DNA of 5,649 nt from Thiolapillus brandeum (GTDB lineage: Bacteria; Pseudomonadota; Gammaproteobacteria; Chromatiales; Chromatiaceae): the NCBI GenBank assembly GCA_011051425.1, contig DRLF01000411.1:1-5649 (forward strand), in the 5' to 3' direction. The translations under genes were made by a program, and so were the position numbers. Shown here piece after piece: positions 1 to 5,649 of the stretch (the first letter of the stretch is position 1; each line of letters starts with the position of its first letter). The notes below the pieces were generated by a model. The model was not told the origin of the DNA. It saw only the letters and a list, made by a program, of their open reading frames with translations, and made no database searches.

Positions 1-3
1 CAT
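1..3 (-). other. Possible start codon of the next operon gene (hyfG-type expected)
   Basis: The minus strand reads ATG at bases 3-1. If the next base outside is A, this ATG overlaps a TGA ending hyfF, repeating the junction style seen three times in this operon. In other hyfB-C-E-F clusters the next gene encodes the NuoCD-like large subunit. Inference only; a TG-G/C/T codon instead would let hyfF continue. Confidence 0.35.
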
Positions 4-1472
4 AGCAGCGATGCTCCTGATATCAGCTCAGTCGCCTGATTCAACCACGCTGCCAGGAAACCGGGGATCGCCAGGCCCAGCCACAGCACCAGGATCAGAT
101 GAATCGCTATCGGCAGCATATTGGCCTCGACCGGTTTCTGCCCCTCGGGAGCCACACCGTAAACCATGGGATGGATATGCCGGAACAGCCCGGCGAAAGC
201 CACCGCAAGGCCGATCAGCAGCGCCACGGTAAACCAGGGCGCCGACTGCATCGTCGCGGTCAAAAGCAGAAACTCACTGGTAAAAACACCAAACGGCGGA
301 AAACCGGCAATGGCAGCCACAGCAATCAGCAGCGTCCAGCCGACGGCCGGCTGGGTGCGAATCAGGCCTCGGATATGGTCGATCGACTGGGTGCCCGCGA
401 TATGAGTGGCATGACCCACGGTGATGAAAATGGCGGATTTGGTCAGTGAATGCACCAGCATGTGCAGCAGTGCACCAAAGGTCGCCAACGGCCCGCCGAG
501 TCCGAAGGCAAAGGTCATCAGCCCCATGTGCTCGATCGAGGAATAGCTGAACATGCGCTTGATATCACGCTGGCGGTGTAAAAACAGACCCGCCACCAGA
601 AACGAAACCATGCCAAAGCCCATCAGCAGATAACCCGCCAGATGAGGCGTGGTCGATGTGGCCAGAGAGCCATCGACCAGCATCTTCATTCTGACGACAG
701 CATAGAGCGCCACATTGAGCAGCAGCCCCGACAGCACAGCCGACATTGGCGTCGGGCCTTCGGAATGGGCGTCCGGCAACCACTGATGCATCGGCACCAG
801 CCCGACCTTGGTGCCGTAACCGACAATGAGGAATGCAAACGCCATCCCCATGATCGCCGGTTGCAGCTGCCCTGCATGGGCGTGAAGCACACTCCACGTC
901 AAGCCATCACTGGCATCGGCCAGCACATGCTGTGCAGCGAAATAGAGCAGTACCGTACCAAACAGCGCCAGCGCTATGCCCACGCCACAAAGGATAAAAT
1001 ACTTCCACGCCGCCTCGATCGCCTCCGGCGTGCGATACAGTGACACCAGCAGCACGGTAGTTAACGTTGCACCTTCCACCGCCACCCAGAGCACGCCCAG
1101 ATTGTCGGTGGAGAGGGCCAACAGCATGGTGAACATGAAGGCCTGATACATCGAGTGGTACAGACGCATTCCACGCTCGGAAATTTTCCCCGATTCGCAG
1201 ACATGGCGCATGTAGGGGCGCGAAAAAATGGAGGTTGTCACACCGATAAAGGCGGTCAGCACCAGCAGATAGACATTGAACGCATCGATGCGGAATGTAT
1301 GCCCTTCGATCACGCCAGCCGCATTGACTTCCCACGCCAGCACCAGGGTTGCCGCCAGCGTGATCAGCGCCGCGAGCAGATTGACCCAGCCGGCAATCGC
1401 CAGCCTGCGGATGACCGCCAGCAGCAGAGCAGCGACAACGGGCGTCGCAACCGTCACCAGCACCGCGTTCAT
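1..1472 (-). CDS. hyfF: Hydrogenase-4 component F-like, NuoL/M/N-type ion-translocating membrane subunit (3' end at window edge)
   Basis: An uninterrupted reading frame of 490 codons runs from ATG at 1472 to the left edge with no stop inside the window. The product is a polytopic membrane protein of the NuoL/M/N and MrpA/D antiporter family, thought to carry protons or sodium across the inner membrane in Hyf-type complexes. Visible hallmarks are E133 in a WVAVEGATL segment, K222 in YGTKVGLVPMHQWLPDAHSE, K305 in RDIKRMFSYSSIEHMG, H337/H341/K345 in LLHMLVHSLTK, and E400 in FPPFGVFTSEF. These match the channel glutamate and lysines of complex I antiporter-like subunits. The start overlaps the hyfE stop by 4 bases (ATGA), behind GGAGG. 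The last two bases (TG in frame) would make a TGA stop if the next base is A, giving a 490-residue protein, somewhat shorter than E. coli HyfF (about 526). The family call is firm; the choice of HyfF over HyfD rests on motif order and on its position after hyfE. Confidence 0.92.
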   Translation of the reverse strand, partial: MNAVLVTVATPVVAALLLAVIRRLAIAGWVNLLAALITLAATLVLAWEVNAAGVIEGHTFRIDAFNVYLLVLTAFIGVTTSIFSRPYMRHVCESGKISERGMRLYHSMYQAFMFTMLLALSTDNLGVLWVAVEGATLTTVLLVSLYRTPEAIEAAWKYFILCGVGIALALFGTVLLYFAAQHVLADASDGLTWSVLHAHAGQLQPAIMGMAFAFLIVGYGTKVGLVPMHQWLPDAHSEGPTPMSAVLSGLLLNVALYAVVRMKMLVDGSLATSTTPHLAGYLLMGFGMVSFLVAGLFLHRQRDIKRMFSYSSIEHMGLMTFAFGLGGPLATFGALLHMLVHSLTKSAIFITVGHATHIAGTQSIDHIRGLIRTQPAVGWTLLIAVAAIAGFPPFGVFTSEFLLLTATMQSAPWFTVALLIGLAVAFAGLFRHIHPMVYGVAPEGQKPVEANMLPIAIHLILVLWLGLAIPGFLAAWLNQATELISGASLL

Positions 1473-2152
1473 GTATCCTCCCGCGACTCGGTGAGACGGT
1501 TGAGGTTATCCACGTCAAGTGAGTCGATGCTCTCGCGAATCTGGAAGAAAAACACACCAAACAGCACCATCGCCACCAGCACATCGAAGGCGATTCCCAG
1601 CTCGACAATCAGCGGCATGCCACTGGTTGCCGAGACGGCCGCCAGAAACAGGCCATTCTCCATCGACATGAAGCCCAGTACCTGAGCCACCGCCTGACGT
1701 CGAACAACCATCATCAACAGGCCGATCAGCACCACAGCAAGACTCACCGCAACAATATTGCGAGTGAACTCAAGACCATGCTGCACGATGGGCAACACCA
1801 GCCAGTAGCTGAAGATCACCAGCGCCACCGCCGCCATGATGACCAGAGATGGCCTGGCGAGCTGCTCGATATGCCGGTCGAGTTCCAGACGCCGCACCAG
1901 CCGATGCAGCATCCATGGAATCAGCAGGGCCTTCATCGAGAACGTCAGCACGGCGGAAAAATAGAGGTGTGGATGGTTCTCACTGACCGCTACGATCAGC
2001 GTCATCGCTGCAACCAGTACACCCTGCCATGCAAAGGCGTGAATGGCAGCCACCAGTCGCGCCTGCTGCAGCAAAACAAACGAGGTCAACAGGGTCATTG
2101 CAGCCAGTACCAGCAATACCTGCTGCAACAGTGGCAAGTGCGCAGGCGTCAC
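1469..2152 (-). CDS. hyfE: Hydrogenase-4 component E-like membrane subunit (NuoK-related)
   Basis: This 227-residue, very hydrophobic protein is a structural and ion-path subunit of the membrane arm of Hyf-type complexes; its C-terminal half is related to NuoK. Hydrophobic segments lie near residues 10-30, 33-55, 62-83, 102-122, 132-150, 155-177 and 180-204. The diagnostic stretch is GFMSMENGLFLAAVS (E165) followed by MPLIVELGIAFDVLVA (E184, D190); the two membrane glutamates correspond to those that matter for proton transfer in NuoK. K74 sits in the third segment. The charged tail (206-227) is probably cytoplasmic. The length is close to E. coli HyfE (about 216). The start is GTG at 2152, overlapping the hyfC stop by 4 bases (GTGA) behind GAGGTGG; the stop overlaps the hyfF ATG in the same way. 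No hyfD gene lies between hyfC and hyfE, unlike in E. coli. Confidence 0.92.
   Translation of the reverse strand: MTPAHLPLLQQVLLVLAAMTLLTSFVLLQQARLVAAIHAFAWQGVLVAAMTLIVAVSENHPHLYFSAVLTFSMKALLIPWMLHRLVRRLELDRHIEQLARPSLVIMAAVALVIFSYWLVLPIVQHGLEFTRNIVAVSLAVVLIGLLMMVVRRQAVAQVLGFMSMENGLFLAAVSATSGMPLIVELGIAFDVLVAMVLFGVFFFQIRESIDSLDVDNLNRLTESREDT
1477..1481 (-). promoter_or_regulatory. Ribosome binding site of hyfF
   Basis: GGAGG, within GGGAGGA, lies 4 bases before the hyfF ATG and inside the last codons of hyfE. It is a near-perfect Shine-Dalgarno sequence and fixes the start at 1472. Confidence 0.8.
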
Positions 2153-3090
2153 AATCCCACCTCTAGAACCACCGTACTCAGCATGCCAAGCAACCCGAGC
2201 AGCAGCGCCAGATTGAGAAACGCCGGCGCACGAAACAGGCGCATCTTCGCCAGCACGGTTTCACTGACCGCCAGAAGCACACCAAGCGCCGCCAGCTTGA
2301 GCATGACGAAAAACAGCCCACTCGCCAGCGCCCCTGGATCACCCTGCCGTGCGATGCCCCAGGGAAAGAACACATTCACCAGCAGCGCCCCATAAAGCAG
2401 CAGTTTCAGTTGCGCCGCCCACTCCATCAGCGCCAGATGACGGCCGGAGTATTCCAGGATCATCGCTTCATGAATCATGGTCAGCTCAAGGTGAGTCGAT
2501 GGGTTGTCGACCGGAATTCGTCCGGTCTCGGCAATGGCGACCAGCACCAGCGCCGACAAAGCAAACAGATAGGAAGGCCGCAGCACTGAGGCCGTCAGTT
2601 GATAATCGACCAGTGTCGCCAGATTGGTACTGTGGACCGTCATGACCAGCGCGAAGATCGCCAGCAGCATTGCCGGCTCGGCCAGCGCGGAGACCAGCAT
2701 CTCACGCGATGCACCCATGCCACCAAAAGCCGTACCGACATCCATCCCGGCCAGCGCGAGGAAGAATCGCGCCAGCGCCAGCAATCCGGCGATGGCAATA
2801 ATATCGGCTATCCCGGCGGTGGCCAGCTGCGTGACAAAAAGCGGCACCGCCGCTGCCGCCAGCCAGGTTGCCGTGAAAACAATATAGGGCGCGGCACGAA
2901 ACAGGGGCGACGCCGTATGCGCCATGCGCGCTTCCTTGCCGAAAAGTTTGTACAGATCCCTGTAGGGCTGCAACAGGGATGCGCCGCGACGATTCTGCAA
3001 TACCGCCTTGACCTTGCGAATCCAGCCCACCAGCAAAGGCGCCAGCAACACGTACAGCAGCATCTGCAATACAACGAGCAGGATTGTCAT
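2149..3090 (-). CDS. hyfC: Hydrogenase-4 component C-like (NuoH/HycD family) membrane subunit
   Basis: The product is the NuoH-like subunit that, in complex I relatives, joins the membrane arm to the catalytic large and small subunits. From ATG at 3090 it is 313 residues, the usual HyfC/HycD size (about 310-320). Near the N-terminus is the cytoplasmic loop QNRRGASLLQPYRDL (R34, R35), then GMGASREM (around 124-131, E130) and E138. The strongest signature is AETGRIPVDNPSTHLELTMI (187-206) followed by HEAMILEYSGR, the conserved acidic loop of the family facing the catalytic arm. About eight hydrophobic segments are seen. The ATG overlaps the hyfB TGA by 4 bases and follows GGTGG at a 4-base spacing, as at the next two junctions. 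An in-frame GTG at 3102 would add four residues (MGGD) but has no ribosome binding site. Full-length and intact. Confidence 0.93.
   Translation of the reverse strand: MTILLVVLQMLLYVLLAPLLVGWIRKVKAVLQNRRGASLLQPYRDLYKLFGKEARMAHTASPLFRAAPYIVFTATWLAAAAVPLFVTQLATAGIADIIAIAGLLALARFFLALAGMDVGTAFGGMGASREMLVSALAEPAMLLAIFALVMTVHSTNLATLVDYQLTASVLRPSYLFALSALVLVAIAETGRIPVDNPSTHLELTMIHEAMILEYSGRHLALMEWAAQLKLLLYGALLVNVFFPWGIARQGDPGALASGLFFVMLKLAALGVLLAVSETVLAKMRLFRAPAFLNLALLLGLLGMLSTVVLEVGL
2157..2163 (-). promoter_or_regulatory. Ribosome binding site of hyfE
   Basis: GAGGTGG lies 4 bases before the GTG at 2152. It supports this unusual start codon and the GTGA overlap with hyfC. Confidence 0.75.
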
Positions 3091-5096
3091 GTCACCACCC
3101 ACAGCAGGAACAGCAGCGTTGCGAATGACCAGCCCAGGTAGATCCGGACATTACCCGATTGCAACAGGGCAACCCTGCGCGCTGACTGTTCAATGAGCCG
3201 CGCAATGGGCAGATAGAACAACTCCCATGCCCGATCCTTGACACGGAGGAAATGGCGACGGCGGCCATCAGGCAGTGATTCCACACCTTCCTCGATATGG
3301 AAGAGCATGCCAAACACCCGGCGAATGGGCTGGGCAAAGCCCGAGGCGGTGTATTGCATTCCCGCATTGGGGGGTGCAAAACCACAGTCCCAGGCATCAC
3401 AGCGGCGTACCCGGAGCACACCCCTGCCCATCAGCCACAGGCCGATAACCAGCGCCACGATCAGCAGCACGGCAATCAGCGGCGCGCCATAGCTGGCTGT
3501 CTGCTCCGACACCGGCGTCAGCCATAACCAGCCATGTGCAGTCGCCTGCGCCAGTCCGTGGCCAAGCACCTGCTGCGGCACGATATTGATCAGCGCAATA
3601 AAGGTTGTCGGCAATACACCCAACAGCAGGCATAGCGCAGCCAGTATGCCCTGCCCAACCTGCATGGTGAGCGGAGCGGGACGGGCACGACGCACGGCGC
3701 GACTGCGGGCACGACCGAGAAAGGCGATACCATAGACTTTTACAAAGCAGGCAGCCGCCAGCGCGCCGGTCAACGCCAGAGCCGCAGCCGCAATGGGGAC
3801 GACACTGCGCAAGACGCCACTGTCCAGTTGCCAGACCTGCAATGCTGACTGGAACGTCAACCATTCGGAAACAAAACCATTAAATGGTGGCAGCGCCGAA
3901 ATGGAAATACAGCCCACCAGAAAGAACAGCCCTGTCCACGGCATGCGTCGCAGCAGTCCGCCCATCTTTTCCATATCACGCTCATTTGCACTGTGCAGAA
4001 TCGCACCGGCCCCCATAAAGAGCAGGCTCTTGAACAATGCGTGATTCATGCTGTGATACAGCGCAGCAATGAAAGCCACCGCGCCGATGATTTGATGTCC
4101 CTCGGACAGAAACAGAATCGATAGCCCCAGCCCCATGAAAATAATGCCAAGATTCTCTACCGAATGATAAGCCAGCAGCCGCTTGAGATCGTGCTGCATC
4201 AGTGCATACAAAACCCCCATCAATGCCGAGATGCTGCCTACCGTGAGCACGACAATACCCCACTGCCAGTGGAACTGTCCGATCAGGTCGAACAGCACAC
4301 GAATAAAGCCATAGACAGCAACCTTGAGCATGACACCCGACATCAGCGCTGAAATGTGCGAAGGCGCAACCGGATGCGCCAGTGGCAACCAGGCATGCAG
4401 CGGCACCAGTCCCGCCTTCATGCCAAAACCGATGAAGGCCAGCACGAAAGCGGCGCTCGCCCAGCCAAAACTCAGCTCTGCGCCCCGCATCGCTTCAAAA
4501 CCGAAGCCATGCCCAAATGTTGCAAGAATGCCGTAACTCAGCAGAATGGCCAGACCACCCACATGCGCCATCAGCAGGTAGAGAAACGCCGCGCTGCGAT
4601 TGGCTGCATGCTCATGATGAAAGGCCACCAGAAAATAGCTGGAGAGCGACATCACTTCCCACGCCACCATGAACATGAATGCATCATCGGCCAGCAGAAC
4701 CGTCAGCATCGCGGCAAGAAAAAGGCCGCCGAAACCACCCAGCGCAGGCAGAGAATCCCGCCCTCCCTCGAAGCCGCGGATATAACCGGAGGCATAGATG
4801 CCAACGGCGAAACTCACCACTCCCACGACGCAGAAAAAGAATCCCGACAACGCATCCAGACGCACATGCCAGTGCAGCCAGGGCAGGCCCATGGGTAATT
4901 CAGCAGTAGAGACTCCGCCACTCAACATGGCAGTCAAGCCGGCAGCCAGCGCAACCAGCCCGGCCGCAGCAAACAACGGCATCACCACAATACGCAGCAA
5001 CCGGGTAGCCTTCCCGGTCAGCAGGGACAGCAAGGCGGAGATCAACGCCAGTCCAACTGCCGTTCCCGCAAGCCAAAGCGCCGGCGATGTGCTCAC
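3087..5096 (-). CDS. hyfB: Hydrogenase-4 component B-like, NuoL/M/N-type ion-translocating membrane subunit
   Basis: This 669-residue polytopic membrane protein, close to E. coli HyfB in length (about 672), is the first antiporter-like subunit of the module and is expected to translocate protons or sodium. Motifs in order are E147 in MVAWEVMSLSSYFLVAFHHE; K227 in GFGMKAGLVPLHAWLPLAHP; H247 in PSHISALMSGVMLK with K258; K305 in QHDLKRLLAYHSVENLGI; H348/H352/K356 in YHSMNHALFKSLLFMGAGA; and E411 in LPPFNGFVSEW. A C-terminal part after about residue 555 carries RRCDAWDCGF (C566, C571) and MQYTASGFAQPIRRVF, a signature of the HyfB/HycC branch rather than of NuoL or Mrp proteins. One more hydrophobic segment (about 651-668) ends the protein. 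GTG at 5096 is the only ATG, GTG or TTG start between the upstream in-frame stop (5139-5141) and the first membrane segment, but the bases before it are pyrimidine-rich and give no Shine-Dalgarno site. The stop overlaps the hyfC ATG. Confidence 0.93.
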   Translation of the reverse strand: MSTSPALWLAGTAVGLALISALLSLLTGKATRLLRIVVMPLFAAAGLVALAAGLTAMLSGGVSTAELPMGLPWLHWHVRLDALSGFFFCVVGVVSFAVGIYASGYIRGFEGGRDSLPALGGFGGLFLAAMLTVLLADDAFMFMVAWEVMSLSSYFLVAFHHEHAANRSAAFLYLLMAHVGGLAILLSYGILATFGHGFGFEAMRGAELSFGWASAAFVLAFIGFGMKAGLVPLHAWLPLAHPVAPSHISALMSGVMLKVAVYGFIRVLFDLIGQFHWQWGIVVLTVGSISALMGVLYALMQHDLKRLLAYHSVENLGIIFMGLGLSILFLSEGHQIIGAVAFIAALYHSMNHALFKSLLFMGAGAILHSANERDMEKMGGLLRRMPWTGLFFLVGCISISALPPFNGFVSEWLTFQSALQVWQLDSGVLRSVVPIAAAALALTGALAAACFVKVYGIAFLGRARSRAVRRARPAPLTMQVGQGILAALCLLLGVLPTTFIALINIVPQQVLGHGLAQATAHGWLWLTPVSEQTASYGAPLIAVLLIVALVIGLWLMGRGVLRVRRCDAWDCGFAPPNAGMQYTASGFAQPIRRVFGMLFHIEEGVESLPDGRRRHFLRVKDRAWELFYLPIARLIEQSARRVALLQSGNVRIYLGWSFATLLFLLWVVT
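3095..3099 (-). promoter_or_regulatory. Probable ribosome binding site of hyfC
   Basis: GGTGG, within GGGTGG, lies 4 bases before the ATG at 3090. It is weaker than the sites of hyfE and hyfF but has the same spacing, and it favours ATG 3090 over GTG 3102. Confidence 0.5.
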
Positions 5097-5268
5097 GAAG
5101 GGAACCGGAGGGATGAAAGCGTCAGCATGAGAACCCGATCAGAAGAAAAGGCAGCACGATACGTTCTCCACAAACCGGGGCGTGAGCCATCGGCGGGAAA
5201 CGGTATCGAAACTTGCAGTGCATTCAACTGGTTCTCTGTTTTGATGAAAGGGATATCGCATTTCCATT

Positions 5269-5282
5269 CAGCAGGACTGCTG
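5269..5282. repeat. Short perfect inverted repeat
   Basis: CAGCAG-GA-CTGCTG is a perfect 6+2+6 palindrome, able to fold as a 5-bp stem with a 4-base loop. It lies about 16-29 bases downstream of the putative transcription start, so it could be an operator or leader hairpin. There is no following T-run on either strand, so it is not a standard terminator. Confidence 0.35.
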
Positions 5283-5305
5283 GGCATCGGAAACGCGGAA
5301 GCGAG

Positions 5306-5335
5306 ATGATACTCCCAATGCTGTCGATTTAACAA
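5306..5335 (-). promoter_or_regulatory. Possible sigma70-type promoter for the hyf operon
   Basis: TTGTTA (5335-5330, 4 of 6 matches to TTGACA) and TATCAT (5311-5306, 5 of 6 matches to TATAAT) are separated by 18 bases on the minus strand. Transcription would start near 5298, giving a leader of about 200 bases before hyfB. This is a by-eye match only; with 300 bases to search, one such match by chance is quite possible. No clear sigma54 -24/-12 pair, which drives E. coli hyf, was seen. Confidence 0.25.
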
Positions 5336-5363
5336 CACTCGCCCGTGCTTCGATCACCAGGAG

Positions 5364-5381
5364 CCTATCGGACTTAACCCG
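5364..5381. repeat. Imperfect palindrome with TTAA centre
   Basis: The 18-base stretch ATCCGGGTTAAGTCCGAT (minus strand) matches its own reverse complement at 12 of 18 positions around a central TTAA. It begins about 20 bases after the toxin stop. It could be an operator half-site pair or part of a repeat end; the function is unknown. Confidence 0.2.
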
Positions 5382-5400
5382 GATATTGCATGAATTACAT

Positions 5401-5649
5401 CTATTCAACCAACTTGGCGCGATCACGGCGCTCATCCCAAATATGCAAAACTTCGATCCGGTCTGGAAATACACGGTAGATAAAGGAAAACGGTGTTTTT
5501 GGAATGGCGAGTTCCCGCACATCCTTGCTGTGGGTGCTGTCGCCAATGAATGGGTTGGCAAGAAGCGCGTTTTCTACTGCATGAAATTGTTTTTGTGCAT
5601 CTTTTTGGCCCTCAGGAAAAACAGCGCCATAGTAGTGCCTCATCCACAC
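5401..5649 (-). CDS. RelE/ParE-type toxin of a type II toxin-antitoxin system (N-terminus outside window)
   Basis: The 82 visible codons run from the right edge to a TAG at 5403-5401. The sequence shows the classic C-terminal two thirds of the RelE/ParE fold: an alpha-helical part with a regularly spaced KDAQKQFHAVENALLANP segment, then DVRELAIPKTPFSFIYRV (a beta strand with the usual P-F-x-x-x-Y-R-V pattern), and a final strand IEVLHIWDERRD. Such toxins are usually 90-105 residues, so about 10-20 N-terminal residues, including the true start, probably lie beyond 5649; the in-frame GTG at the edge and the ATG at 5643 are unlikely starts. No antitoxin is seen downstream, so it should lie upstream, outside the window. 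In family members the target is either ribosome-dependent mRNA cleavage (RelE) or DNA gyrase (ParE); which applies cannot be told here. GC is lower than in the hyf genes, consistent with horizontal transfer. Same strand as hyf but separated by 304 bases, so probably not co-regulated. Confidence 0.8.
   Translation of the reverse strand: MWMRHYYGAVFPEGQKDAQKQFHAVENALLANPFIGDSTHSKDVRELAIPKTPFSFIYRVFPDRIEVLHIWDERRDRAKLVE

Larger units (their letters stand above)
5097..5400. other. Intergenic region between toxin gene and hyfB, no convincing gene
   Basis: These 304 bases separate the toxin stop from the hyfB start. Short open frames exist on both strands (minus 5338-5093, plus 5127-5309), but neither has a ribosome binding site, a recognisable product, or the GC-rich third positions of the hyf genes. 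Sampled GC is about 43-50%, lower than in a counted hyf stretch. It contains one possible sigma70-type promoter pointing at hyfB, one short perfect inverted repeat (5269-5282) and an imperfect palindrome with a TTAA centre just after the toxin gene. No U-tract terminator, tRNA or riboswitch was recognised. Confidence 0.6.

Noticed and set aside
642..1043. Plus-strand open frame opposite hyfF
   Set aside because: It is rich in Arg, His and Gln, matches no family, and lies fully antisense to a gene with intact motifs; it is a by-product of GC-rich coding on the other strand. The same holds for plus-strand frames at 99-449, 1155-1685, 1778-2395, 2599-3141 and 4356-4898.
907..1608. Minus-strand open frame of 233 codons across the hyfE/hyfF junction
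   Set aside because: It is in a different frame from hyfE and hyfF, is Cys/Arg/Gly-rich, and lacks membrane-protein character. The true hyfF frame runs through the same bases without a stop.
3088..3102. GTG at 3102 as hyfC start
   Set aside because: It has no ribosome binding site, while ATG at 3090 has GGTGG at the spacing seen for hyfE and hyfF and gives the operon's standard 4-base overlap.
1..5096. Respiratory complex I (nuo) or Mrp antiporter operon
   Set aside because: The order B-C-E-F, the HyfE motif MSMENGLF with VELGIAFD, and the WDCG/MQYT tail of HyfB point to the Hyf/Hyc branch. A nuo operon would show separate nuoJ, nuoK and nuoN genes, and an Mrp operon would lack the NuoH-like gene.
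1..5096. Frequent GCCAGC/CCAGCAG words on the plus strand as a repeat family
   Set aside because: They are the reverse complement of Leu/Ala/Gly codon runs (CTG GCG, CTG CTG) in membrane helices, not a separate repeat.
5097..5250. Sigma54 (-24/-12) promoter upstream of hyfB
   Set aside because: A TGGC at about 5187 on the minus strand is not followed by GC at the required distance.
5127..5309. 60-codon plus-strand frame in the intergenic region
   Set aside because: No clear ribosome binding site, no recognised product, unbiased codon use.
5268..5561. 97-codon minus-strand frame overlapping the toxin end
   Set aside because: It is out of frame with the clearly recognisable RelE/ParE sequence and has no family features of its own.

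Overview
The window holds most of a hydrogenase-4/formate-hydrogenlyase-type (Hyf/Hyc) membrane module, read entirely on the minus strand, followed upstream by a non-coding gap and the tail of a toxin gene. From right to left, in the direction of transcription: a RelE/ParE-type toxin cut by the right edge (5401-5649); about 300 bases without a convincing gene (5097-5400); then hyfB (5096-3087), hyfC (3090-2149), hyfE (2152-1469) and hyfF (from 1472 to the left edge).

The four hyf genes form a very tight operon. Every junction is a 4-base overlap of the ATGA or GTGA type, and hyfC, hyfE and hyfF each have a purine-rich ribosome binding site inside the end of the preceding gene. The window appears to stop exactly where hyfF ends: its last visible bases could be the first two of a TGA that overlaps an ATG at bases 3-1. 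The next gene, expected from family gene order to be the hyfG-type large subunit, would then lie just outside.

Together the products make the membrane arm of a complex I-related enzyme. HyfB and HyfF are antiporter-like proton (or sodium) channels related to NuoL/M/N, HyfE carries a NuoK-like part, and HyfC is the NuoH-like subunit that docks the catalytic arm. All the charged residues expected of a working channel that I looked for are present. No hyfD lies between hyfC and hyfE, and no hyfA ferredoxin gene lies within the 300 bases before hyfB, so this is the short hyfB-C-E-F version. The hydrophilic arm (large subunit, small iron-sulfur subunit) is not visible, so the window cannot tell whether the enzyme is a real [NiFe] hydrogenase or a cysteine-less relative.

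The organism is most likely a proteobacterium, perhaps a gammaproteobacterium, judging from the Hyf protein style, Shine-Dalgarno use and a GC content near 60% in a hyf stretch counted by hand. The toxin gene and the gap are lower (about 43-50% in counted stretches), which suggests a seam between a stable metabolic operon and more mobile DNA. The taxonomic call is inference only.
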